A stretch of 64,000 nt of DNA from Paenibacillus dendritiformis (GTDB lineage: Bacteria > Bacillota > Bacilli > Paenibacillales > Paenibacillaceae), in NCBI RefSeq assembly GCF_945605565.1, contig NZ_OX216966.1:2596001-2660000 (forward strand), given 5' to 3'. The notes under the pieces were generated by a model. The model saw only the letters and a program-made list of their open reading frames with translations. It had not been told where the DNA came from and did no database searches. The translations under genes were made by a program, and so were the position numbers. Positions 34,768-42,320 of this stretch are shown here, one piece after another. Every line of letters starts with the position of its first letter. Position 1 is the stretch's first letter.

Positions 34768-35664
34768 ATGAGACGTTCCATCATCGAAAGCGCGGTCCAA
34801 TATATCGAGACCCATCTGAAGGAACCGCTGCATGCGGACGAGGTGGCCCGCCATGTGCATGTCTCCTACTATCACTTCCACCGCTTGTTCCATGCGATGA
34901 CGGGGGAGACGATCGGAGACTATATCCGCAAGCGGAGACTGACGGAAGCGTCGCTGGAGCTGATGGGAACGCGGCGGCCGATATTGGACATCGCCATCGA
35001 TTATCAGTTCGAGTCGCATGAAGCCTTCAGCCGCGCATTCAAAAAAGTGTTCGGCCTGTCCCCGCACGCCTTCCGCCGCAAGGGGATCCGGCCGGTCGTC
35101 AACAGCAAAGGGGCGCTGGTCGGCCCGCGGCTGCGGCATCGCGTCAGGAGCATCACCATCGAACCGGAGATCGTCGAGCTGGAGCGGAGCATTACGGTCT
35201 TCGGATTGCAGGGCCACAGCAACCTGCGCGACAATCTTATCCCGGACATGTGGTCCGAATTGCTCCGGCAGCGCCGGGAGGCCCCGCCCGGGAGCTTGGT
35301 ATCGACGGCTTACGGCATCTGTCAGGCGATGGGGGCGATGCCCGTGCATGATCTGAGCGAGGATACAATGTTCGGGCAATTCGTCGGCTTCGAGGCAGCA
35401 GGGGACGGGCCGCCTCCGCCAGGGATGGGGGCTTATGTGATTCGCCCGGGCAAGTACGCGGTCTTCCGCCACCGGGGCCCAACCTCCTTGCTCCGCAGCA
35501 GCTATGAGTACATTTGGGGCACATGGCTGCAAGGCGCCTCCTGGGAACTGGACGATCGCGACGATTTCGAGCAGTATGGAGAAGACTTTTACGGAACGGA
35601 GCATGAGGACTCCATCATTCGGATCTACATCCCGGTCAAGCCGGAGGCCGGCGCATCCGGTTGA
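34768..35664 (+). CDS. AraC family regulator with GyrI-like effector domain
   Basis: Encodes 298 residues; the ATG follows ACGGGGGATAGG. The two AraC HTH motifs occupy residues ~8-105 (LHADEVARHVHVSYYHFHRL, IAIDYQFESHEAFSRAFKKV). The C-terminal ~160 residues are a GyrI/BmrR-type small-molecule-binding domain (PGKYAVFRHRGP; WELDDRDDFEQY). Such proteins sense drugs or lipophilic cations (Rob/BltR-like). No adjacent efflux gene is seen, so the target is unknown. Confidence 0.92.
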   Translation: MRRSIIESAVQYIETHLKEPLHADEVARHVHVSYYHFHRLFHAMTGETIGDYIRKRRLTEASLELMGTRRPILDIAIDYQFESHEAFSRAFKKVFGLSPHAFRRKGIRPVVNSKGALVGPRLRHRVRSITIEPEIVELERSITVFGLQGHSNLRDNLIPDMWSELLRQRREAPPGSLVSTAYGICQAMGAMPVHDLSEDTMFGQFVGFEAAGDGPPPPGMGAYVIRPGKYAVFRHRGPTSLLRSSYEYIWGTWLQGASWELDDRDDFEQYGEDFYGTEHEDSIIRIYIPVKPEAGASG

Positions 35665-35686
35665 GGGCAAGGGCCAAGAGTCATAA

Positions 35687-35783
35687 CGCAGAACACTGAA
35701 TGAAATAACACAGAATGCACAACAGCTGAATGCGGAACGCAGAAGGCAGAACATAGAATACAGAATGTCGAACGCTGAATGCA
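35687..35783. repeat. degenerate ~14-bp tandem micro-repeat
   Basis: About seven variants of (C)AGAAC-N2-TGAATG / ACAGAATGC follow each other between the AraC gene and the next terminator. No coding function apparent. Confidence 0.6.
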
Positions 35784-35806
35784 TAAAGCACACGCTCCAA
35801 GCAGAG

Positions 35807-35845
35807 AACGATCTTTTCCGCCACGCGCGGAAGAGGTCGTTTTTG
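35807..35845 (+). terminator. terminator before yhaM
   Basis: AACGATCTTTTCCGC / GCGGAAGAGGTCGTT with two G-U type pairs, then TTTTG. Confidence 0.85.
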
Positions 35846-35957
35846 TGCTGGGGACGCCCTTGCCGTACCGAGAAGAGAAGCGTGTTCCATTTGATCCCGC
35901 CCGCCGCCGTGAACTCGTTGTATAATATAGGTATCATGGCAAGGAGGAACTTATCAC

Positions 35958-36914
35958 GTGACATTAATCAAGCAACTGACGAATCAGGACGAGTTTATCG
36001 GCTTTTATTTATTGAAGGAGCTGGAGGTCAAGCAGACGAACGGCAATCCGCCGAAGGATTATTTGGACATCGTCCTGTGCGATGCGACCGGACAGCTTCC
36101 CGCTAAATATTGGGATGCTTCCTCGACCGATAAGGAGACGTTTTTCCCGATGGGGCTCGTGAAGGTGCGAGGCATCGTGCAGACCTACCGGGAGAGGCTG
36201 CAGGTGAAAATACTGCAAATCCGGCCGGCCAAGGAGGAGGACGGGGTGACGCTGACCGATTTCATTCGTTCGGCTCCCATCCGCCCCATCGACCTGATTC
36301 ATACGATCAAGCAAGCCATCGCCAGCATTTCCGATACGGAGATTCGCGCGCTTGTCTCCTTCTGCGTAGGGAAGGTGGAGGAGAAGCTGATGCACTACCC
36401 GGCGGCGAAAACTCATCACCATGCCTATTTCGCGGGGTTGGCCTACCATATGGTGCGCATGCTGGAGATCGGTGACTTTTTGTGCCGGCAGCGGCCGTTC
36501 CTGAATCCGGATCTGTTGAGGGCGGGCATCATTCTTCACGATATTGCGAAGCCGGAGGAGATGGTGGCCCAACTCGGCATCGTATCGGAATACAGCGTTC
36601 AGGGCAAGCTGGTCGGCCATATTTCGATGGCATCGAACTGGATTACGGAGGCGGCCCTGCGGCTCGACATCGATCTTGATTCGCCGAAGGTGCTCGGCCT
36701 GCAGCATCTCGTGCTGTCGCATCATAATCTGGGCGAATGGGGCAGCCCGGTGCAACCGCAGACGCCGGAGGCGGTGGCGCTCCATCATATCGACGCGCTC
36801 GATGCGAAGCTCCAGATGGTCGAGGATGCGCTGGACACGACGCCGGAGACGGAGGAGTGGACGCCGTTCATCCGCGGCTTGGAGAACAAGGCGATCTATC
36901 GAATGAAGCTGTAG
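35958..36914 (+). CDS. yhaM: 3'-5' exoribonuclease YhaM
   Basis: Encodes 318 residues from a GTG at 35958 with AAGGAGGAAC upstream. The N-terminal OB-fold (IGFYLLKELEVKQTNGNPPKD...CDATGQLPAKYWD) is joined to an HD-type metal-dependent domain: KTHHHAYFAGLAYH, ILHDIAKP, HLVLSHH and HHIDALDAK hold the metal ligands. YhaM trims 3' ends of RNA and single-stranded DNA and is conserved in Firmicutes. Length matches (~314). Its terminator is the apparent insertion point of a group II intron. Confidence 0.95.
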   Translation: MTLIKQLTNQDEFIGFYLLKELEVKQTNGNPPKDYLDIVLCDATGQLPAKYWDASSTDKETFFPMGLVKVRGIVQTYRERLQVKILQIRPAKEEDGVTLTDFIRSAPIRPIDLIHTIKQAIASISDTEIRALVSFCVGKVEEKLMHYPAAKTHHHAYFAGLAYHMVRMLEIGDFLCRQRPFLNPDLLRAGIILHDIAKPEEMVAQLGIVSEYSVQGKLVGHISMASNWITEAALRLDIDLDSPKVLGLQHLVLSHHNLGEWGSPVQPQTPEAVALHHIDALDAKLQMVEDALDTTPETEEWTPFIRGLENKAIYRMKL

Positions 36915-36948
36915 TACATAAGCATAAGCAGCGCCAAGAGGCCGGAAG

Positions 36949-36990
36949 GCAGTCGGGTTCATGTTCAGTCATGGACCGGCTGCTTTTTTT
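36949..36990 (+). terminator. terminator of yhaM
   Basis: GCAGTCGG (36949-36956) pairs with CCGGCTGC (36976-36983) and is followed by T7. Confidence 0.85.
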
Positions 36991-36993
36991 GGC

Positions 36994-37205
36994 GTGTGCC
37001 CAGCGAACACGCACCATCTAGCCGGTGAAAGGCCGGTCTCAGGAGGAAGCTAGTCCCCGTGTAGAGAGGATACCTCCGTACGACGAAATCCGTTCGTAGA
37101 AGTGTATCGACGAAAGTACCTGTCGGAGACGGGGCGAGTAACAGGCCAGACCGAAGTGAATCCTACACGTCGTCAAAGGCCTCGCAAGAGGGAAAAGAGG
37201 AAGCC
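36994..37205 (+). mobile_element. group II intron 5' fragment (domain I)
   Basis: It begins GTGTGCCCAGCGAACACGCA, fitting the GUGYG 5' splice-site consensus, and continues with CATCTAGCCGGTGAAAGGCC and GTAACAGGCCAGACCGAAG, typical of domain I of bacterial group II introns. It lies three bases after the U-tract of the yhaM terminator, the preferred target of class C introns. No reverse transcriptase follows; after about 210 bases the sequence changes to an IS66 remnant. The right boundary is approximate. Confidence 0.75.
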
Positions 37206-37535
37206 GAAACTGGAGTTTGGCCGACAACTCGGCATTTTGCCGTTTGAGTTAAGCCTTTTGCTGCTGCCAGCACCCAGCGAAGTTCCCCTGGGTGAGCAAA
37301 GCGGAGCCGGACCGCCTGCCGGTCGTTGAAAGGAGCTACGCTCCAACCTGCGATAGTACAGCCAAAAACCGGCATGATCCCAATGGAGGATTTTGAGCTC
37401 GCCCCGTCTGTGGTTGCAATACACGAATAGCGTCGAGGAGAACGGATCGAGCAAAAATTGTTCATGCACAATAGCGGGCAGTCCATCGATCATTTTGCGA
37501 ATTAATTTCGGTTGCGTCGCCAGTCAGATAAAGGG
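37190..37535 (-). pseudogene. IS66 family tnpB remnant
   Basis: On the minus strand the frame MIDGLPAIVHEQFLLDPFSS, then TLFVYCNHRRGELKILHWDH and AGFWLYYRRLERSSFQRPA matches the IS66 TnpB (Orf2) core. Near 37330 the frame shifts and continues as FAHPGELRWVLAAAKGL. The N-terminal VxxxTDMRKSIDG region is degenerate (PKLIRKMIDG), and neither tnpA nor tnpC is complete nearby. It is a decayed fragment abutting the group II intron piece. Confidence 0.8.
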
Positions 37536-38308
37536 GTGAAGCACGGTGAAATTTAGCATAACGGCGTAAGGGCAGGGCAGCCATTACATCGCAGGCGGGA
37601 GGGCTGGACAGTTACAAGTAAGAAAATATTGTTGTGGCAGTTCGGTTTGCAATCAGTTCCAAGTCTTATGAAACGTGTTCTACTATCTTAGAAATCGATT
37701 TTTATATTCCTAAAACGATTCGAGGGTATCTATGACTTGGATACAGGATCGATGGAGTAGCATCTATGCGCCGAAGGTTGAATTTCAAGTATTGGAAGAT
37801 GGGTTAGACGATCAAGAGGAAAACTGGCCGAAATAAGGATATGCTACTCGGCCTAGAATAAGACAGATTACACTCAATCTTATGATTGGTATAACATCCG
37901 TACCAACCACATCCTTATATTATCATGCGGTGCATGTAGCGTTTAATATCAAAAGATATCAAGCGATCGAACAAGGTGTGCCCGACTTCTTCTAGAGTCT
38001 GGACAAATAGCCCACAGCGCGCCTAGCTTATTTAGGCGCGCTAAAAGAAGTTGACGCGTTTATCACCGAGTAAAATCGAGTAGTCACTAAGTAAAAGAAC
38101 TTAAGTCTTTAGAAACGACTTCAGTAGTCGACATTTAGTGTCAAAAGCTACCTACTTTGAGCAGGAGGTGTTTAAGTTTTATAAAGTGAACATTTTTCTA
38201 TATGAAAGCAATGCGGATGGGATTAAAGCTATTTTTTCAAAGGTTCTTTTGATGCTTCGGAAGTCTAATTGAATAGATTGATCATTAGCTAAATCGAAAT
38301 ATTACATG
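37536..38308. other. AT-rich stretch with no supported gene
   Basis: About 770 bases of mostly AT-rich sequence. A 34-codon frame (37732-37836, MTWIQDRWSSIYAPKVEFQV...) lacks a ribosome-binding site. Short open pieces after 37880 look like decayed transposase or host genes but are not identifiable. Base composition shifts here toward that of the ABC cassette. Confidence 0.5.
38016..38042. terminator. strong hairpin without U-tract
   Basis: AGCGCGCCTA / TAGGCGCGCT, ten-base perfect arms with a seven-base loop; flanked by CTAAAAG, so it could act as a terminator for either strand only weakly. Confidence 0.5.
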
Positions 38309-39013
38309 TCAATAAGTGTCGCTAACATTTACGGGAAGAGAAGAAACGGTTTCGGGAATTAATCCTTCCTTCGTTAATTGATATACCTCATCGCAATGCT
38401 GGGCTACCATCTGATTATGGGTTGCAACTATGATCGAGACTCCATTTTTCTTCAAGTCATTCAGACATGTTAATATGATAAACGCAGTCTCATCATCTAA
38501 TGCTCCAGTCGGCTCATCTGCGACAATGAGTTGGGGTTCCTTTATTAAGGAACGAATTATGCCTACACGTTGGATTTCTCCGCCTGACAATTTTTCAATT
38601 TTGTAGTTAAGTAGGTGGTTAATCTCAAACAACTGACTGATCTTTTCAATTCGCCTTGTAATAACATTCTTATCTCCACGAGCCTTTTCAAACCATAATG
38701 GAACAACGATGTTTTCTAGAACAGTCAATTTAGGGATCATAGGGCTATACTGTGAAATGTAACCTATTTTACGTCGTCGAACATCACTTAAACCAGATAA
38801 ATCCATTTGGCTCAAATCTTCACCGTCAAAAAAATACTGTCCAGAAGTGGGTTTCTCCAAACCAGCAAAAATATTAAGTAAAGTACTTTTTCCAACACCA
38901 CTTTTTCCTTTTATGGCTACACTTTTTCCCTTACCTACAATCAAATTTATATCCTTAAATATCGTTGAATTTTTGAATTGTTTAGATATATTTTTTAATA
39001 CAACTTGCTGCAT
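38309..39013 (-). CDS. MacB-type ABC transporter ATPase
   Basis: Encodes 234 residues. Walker A GKSGVGKST, signature LSGGEIQRVGI, Walker B LIVADEPTGALDD and H-loop THN are all intact, and the LolD/MacB-type length and PTGALDD phrase place it in the MacB/LolD family. The gene is AT-rich, unlike most of the window. It is the last of a four-gene minus-strand cassette (secreted protein, two permeases, ATPase), six bases after the second permease. It likely powers export of, or immunity to, the secreted protein. Confidence 0.9.
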   Translation of the reverse strand: MQQVVLKNISKQFKNSTIFKDINLIVGKGKSVAIKGKSGVGKSTLLNIFAGLEKPTSGQYFFDGEDLSQMDLSGLSDVRRRKIGYISQYSPMIPKLTVLENIVVPLWFEKARGDKNVITRRIEKISQLFEINHLLNYKIEKLSGGEIQRVGIIRSLIKEPQLIVADEPTGALDDETAFIILTCLNDLKKNGVSIIVATHNQMVAQHCDEVYQLTKEGLIPETVSSLPVNVSDTY

Positions 39014-39019
39014 TGGCTT

Positions 39020-40291
39020 TCATCCTTTCAACTTCTGGACAATATCTAAATTATTGAAACATTTCCGAGCATAGCGATTTATCATAATCGATAAGATTAA
39101 GACAAAAATTCCTGCAATGAAAACATAACTAATGATTATAAATAATGGATCTTTTAGGAATAAAGTAAGAAATAGTAAAGGTGGAATACATGCAATTAAT
39201 TTTAATGAAATATATTGGTATTTTACCATCTTAACAATTTGCTCCGTACTAATGCCGCTAATAAGAAGCACTTTATAGAAATCCATATTCTTGTTAATCG
39301 TTATTCTAGTAATCATAATAAAGAGAACAATTAGCACTACAAATAATATTAAAGAGGACAGAATCAACATACTTCTGTTCATCTCAGTGAACCTAATAAT
39401 AGAGTCGATAACTGTACCACTTGCTCCGATTATACTAAATTCATGAAAATTGGTTTGGATTGCAATATCATCAAGTATATTTTTAACCTGTATCGGTGTT
39501 AATTCCGTAACGATTTTCCCATTCACCTTACTTAAGAGTAATGCTTTCAAAAATATTCCTTTTATCTTCGGGGGAGATTTATCAAATTGAAACATTGGCA
39601 AAATAACATAGCGATTCAATAATAGTTCGGGCTCTGGCCCGACATCTATAACTTTCTGAGAAGGATCGAGAATGCCAACAACTACACCTGTAAATTCCTT
39701 TCTATATAGTAAAATATCTAGTGAATCTCCAAGTTTATAAGTTCCGTTATAATCCGATCCCAGAATTATTGGAATTGTATCTTTGTTTTCATAAAAAATA
39801 TAGTCATTTTCGCTGAAACCTTTTCCCGAACTTAACTGTAGATTGTTTAAATCAAATACAGTTTGATTTAACTGTAAAGATTTTATGGCTCGATATGATT
39901 TATTGTTCACATTGTAAGCTGGCTGATTGTTTCCTGTTTCATAATAAGCATCAAAGATCGTATCACCTTTGAAGTTTGCAATTTCAATAGGTTGCCTAAC
40001 CCCGTTGTAATATTTAAAAGTTGGAACAGCATTTACTTGATTACTAAAATCGTTTAGTATTTTAATACTATTAGGGTTAGAGAAAAACTCCACTTCTTTT
40101 TCGTTATATAGGTTATCTGAAATTTTATATAAATTACTATCCTTGAAGTTATTCGTTACGTCTACTTCAACATTTGTTTGGTTTATATTTACCGTTAGAA
40201 CAAGAAGTAAATTGCAAAAAATGAACGAAGCAACAATCAGCATCATGTTTAGAAACTTATTTTGTTTGAATAATTGTGTAATAATCCTCAA
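39020..40291 (-). CDS. FtsX/MacB-like permease, large extracellular domain
   Basis: Encodes 423 residues. One N-terminal membrane helix (~15-35), an extracellular domain of ~255 residues rich in Asn, Lys and Ile, then three helices (~300-325, ~355-380, ~385-410) match the MacB/FtsX four-helix topology. Overlaps the preceding permease gene by four bases, giving translational coupling. Individual residues are too diverged to name a close family. Bacteriocin-associated membrane proteins of lactococcin 972-type loci have a similar layout, but I cannot confirm homology. Confidence 0.75.
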   Translation of the reverse strand: MRIITQLFKQNKFLNMMLIVASFIFCNLLLVLTVNINQTNVEVDVTNNFKDSNLYKISDNLYNEKEVEFFSNPNSIKILNDFSNQVNAVPTFKYYNGVRQPIEIANFKGDTIFDAYYETGNNQPAYNVNNKSYRAIKSLQLNQTVFDLNNLQLSSGKGFSENDYIFYENKDTIPIILGSDYNGTYKLGDSLDILLYRKEFTGVVVGILDPSQKVIDVGPEPELLLNRYVILPMFQFDKSPPKIKGIFLKALLLSKVNGKIVTELTPIQVKNILDDIAIQTNFHEFSIIGASGTVIDSIIRFTEMNRSMLILSSLILFVVLIVLFIMITRITINKNMDFYKVLLISGISTEQIVKMVKYQYISLKLIACIPPLLFLTLFLKDPLFIIISYVFIAGIFVLILSIMINRYARKCFNNLDIVQKLKG

Positions 40292-41232
40292 TATTTTTGC
40301 CCACCTTTTCTGACTGTATAAATATATGTAACATACAAGCTAAGCAGCGTTATCACTGTTATATAGAAAATAATGAGATAAAAGGAAGAAATCATCCATG
40401 CAATGTCCCATAATGGAAGGATAAAATTTATTAGAATTGAAAATGCTATTAATACAGATGATAAAAAGACGTAGGGCAGTATTTTGGTTTTCAAGACGAT
40501 AATGCAGATGGCACCAAATGAAAATCCAGATATATATAATATTGAAAGGAAATGACTCTCCTTGTTTAGCCAGATAGTTGCTGTTATCAACAACATGATA
40601 GACAACAAAAAGATCGTGACAAATTGAATAGTTGCTATCACCTGATTAGATTTCAAACTATAAGATCCATTACTCTCTGAATTGATTATTTCAATGTTGT
40701 TCATATTAATCATTTTATTAAAAACTGTCATCACATCTAAACTGGGTGTCATAAACACAAATCTTGTCCCATTTGCAACATCTATATCTATATATTGTGG
40801 TATTAACCAAATATCAGACTGTAATTGATATGAATTGGGTGCATTAAAATAACCAATCAATTTGTAGTCATTAGGGATAATTTTTGGATCTACATGTTCT
40901 CCAATAATAGCTATATTTTCATCGTCAATATAGTCATCTATTTGCTTAATTGGCGGAAACTTGACTTTTCCGTTTATCCAGACATATTTTAGTTGCGGAG
41001 ATGCCTCATTGTACTGGAGAAGAATATAATTTCCTTCATTAGTTTTAAATGGGTGGTTAATTTCTTCTATTTTGAATGTAATGGATTTATTATTTATATA
41101 TCCATTATTCAGCATATTTATATAGTCAAAATAAGATGAAAACCAAAAAATCACAAAACATATACCTGTAAATAACAACATTATAGAGTAATAAAACAAA
41201 TCTGAAACAGGGCGAATGTATGTTGTCTTCAT
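40288..41232 (-). CDS. second permease-like membrane protein of the cassette
   Basis: Encodes 314 residues. A helix at ~12-32 is followed by an external segment of ~170 residues and four hydrophobic segments in the last 110 residues (about 202-222, 226-246, 252-272, 278-305). The external part contains AIIGEHVDPKIIPNDYKLIG and resembles the periplasmic part of a shortened FtsX-like permease. With the next gene it may form a heterodimeric channel. The codon use is AT-rich and Asn/Ile-rich. Function inferred from position. Confidence 0.7.
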   Translation of the reverse strand: MKTTYIRPVSDLFYYSIMLLFTGICFVIFWFSSYFDYINMLNNGYINNKSITFKIEEINHPFKTNEGNYILLQYNEASPQLKYVWINGKVKFPPIKQIDDYIDDENIAIIGEHVDPKIIPNDYKLIGYFNAPNSYQLQSDIWLIPQYIDIDVANGTRFVFMTPSLDVMTVFNKMINMNNIEIINSESNGSYSLKSNQVIATIQFVTIFLLSIMLLITATIWLNKESHFLSILYISGFSFGAICIIVLKTKILPYVFLSSVLIAFSILINFILPLWDIAWMISSFYLIIFYITVITLLSLYVTYIYTVRKGGQKY

Positions 41233-41245
41233 AATGTTTATACAG

Positions 41246-41275
41246 AGAGAGATAATCGTATACGATTATCTCTCT
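41246..41275 (-). promoter_or_regulatory. perfect 30-bp palindrome between secreted-protein and permease genes
   Basis: AGAGAGATAATCGTA (41246-41260) is directly followed by its exact reverse complement (41261-41275). It lies in the 56-base gap after the secreted-protein gene. No U-tract follows, so it is more likely an attenuator or mRNA-stabilising hairpin that lowers expression of the downstream transporter genes relative to the precursor; an operator is the alternative. Confidence 0.75.
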
Positions 41276-41288
41276 CGTAAACTCCTTA

Positions 41289-41732
41289 TTACTCGTTACC
41301 GTAGTATGTTTTTGCTGCCCAATCCGTAAGAAATCTATCTATCCAATCGCTGTAAGCCTCAGTCTCGCTTGTTCCCCATACGCGGTCACTATCGGCCGTG
41401 ATTTTACCCGTTAAACGCCCCTCGAACCTAGCTCTAGAATAATGGTAAACACCTTCCCATGTTGTCTTACCGACTGCTCGTTCTAGTAACACATTTTTGC
41501 CACCATACGCACTCTCCACCGATCCTTCATGCTTTGGGCTAGATGCGGCAAGAGATAAAGAAGTTGGAGTGTTGTTACTTATCGTAAAATATCCATTTTT
41601 CTCATCCCAACCACCGGCTACTGTCTTTGAAGCAATTGATTGTGCTATAAGAGTGTTTGGCGTAATACTTGCAATAACAAGTCCAGTTGCTAATGCCACT
41701 ATAGGAAGCCCTCTTTTGATACTCATCTTCAT
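41289..41732 (-). CDS. secreted protein of an ABC cassette, bacteriocin-like candidate
   Basis: Encodes 147 residues from the ATG at 41732 (GGAAGGGG nine bases upstream; a GTG at 41738 is nearer than usual). A basic start MKMSIKRG and a hydrophobic stretch (LPIVALATGLVIASI) give a Sec signal peptide with cleavage probably near residue 30. The mature part has no cysteine, an aromatic/charged motif WEGVYHYSRARFEG, and RVWGTSETEAYSDW before the C-terminus. First gene of the cassette with two permeases and an ATPase. Lactococcin 972-type loci have this gene order, but its sequence does not clearly match; function unproven. Confidence 0.65.
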   Translation of the reverse strand: MKMSIKRGLPIVALATGLVIASITPNTLIAQSIASKTVAGGWDEKNGYFTISNNTPTSLSLAASSPKHEGSVESAYGGKNVLLERAVGKTTWEGVYHYSRARFEGRLTGKITADSDRVWGTSETEAYSDWIDRFLTDWAAKTYYGNE

Positions 41733-42110
41733 TGTCACTTACCCCTTCCATTAATTATTTATTTGATAGCTGGATGGCTATTCAAATTAAACAAATATAA
41801 TCCATAAGTGTTCATATTTACACCATATCATATATTCCAAATTTTTCAAAGTCCTCTCGCTAACTATTATGGGTATGAAAAGTAGAAACTCGATCATGGT
41901 AGGAATAGTCTATGAAAATGCCTGTACAGGGGTACGGTCGGGATGGAATACTTAGAATAAAAAGTGGATATATCCCTTACATTAGGAATGGAGGAGCCGT
42001 GGTATGTAAGTATCTTTGCCTCTGAGCTTTGTATAGTCCATATTTTAATTGGTGAACGGTCAAGCCATGTTCTTCGCCAGGCTTTCATCAGTTGACCGCT
42101 ATATTATGAG
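41733..42110. other. no gene recognised; probable promoter region of the cassette
   Basis: About 380 AT-rich bases upstream of the secreted-protein gene. They should hold the cassette promoter on the minus strand, but no clear -35/-10 pair stands out. Short ORFs in both directions lack ribosome-binding sites. Confidence 0.4.
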
Positions 42111-42190
42111 TTTCACACGCATGAAGGACGAACACCTGGAAGCCGTAAGAGGGAAAACCTCACGTACGATTTGATGAGGAGGGGCTAATT
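42111..42190 (+). mobile_element. group II intron domain V-like remnant
   Basis: GAAGCCGTAAGAGGGAAAAC followed by CTCACGTACGATTT resembles intron domain V (AGCCGUA...GAAA...UACGGUU) with one mismatch in the basal stem, and is followed by an AGGAGGGGC tail. Orientation agrees with the 5' fragment 5 kb upstream. This suggests the AT-rich cassette lies between the two ends of one intron or between two intron relics. Assignment is by eye. Confidence 0.45.
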
Positions 42191-42278
42191 TTATTTCAGT
42201 CTTTCACTTTAGTGTTATCCTGTGAAGAGGACATAATTAGAGACATTTTAAAGTCGGCTGATCGGAAAATCTCCCGAG

Positions 42279-42301
42279 TATAATTCATGTAAGCGCTTTA
42301 T
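42279..42301 (+). promoter_or_regulatory. -10 box and cre-like site before the NRAMP gene
   Basis: TATAAT (42279-42284) lacks a convincing -35. TGTAAGCGCTTTAT (42288-42301) resembles a CcpA catabolite-response element with its last positions off consensus. Confidence 0.45.
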
Positions 42302-42320
42302 ATTTTGGGAGGTGGACCTG

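Noticed and set aside
37732..37836. 34-codon open frame starting MTWIQDRWSSIY
   Set aside because: No ribosome-binding site, no family, lies in decayed mobile-element DNA.
40288..41732. Direct assignment of the cassette to lactococcin 972
   Set aside because: Gene order fits, but the secreted protein lacks the family's features that I can recall; kept as unknown.
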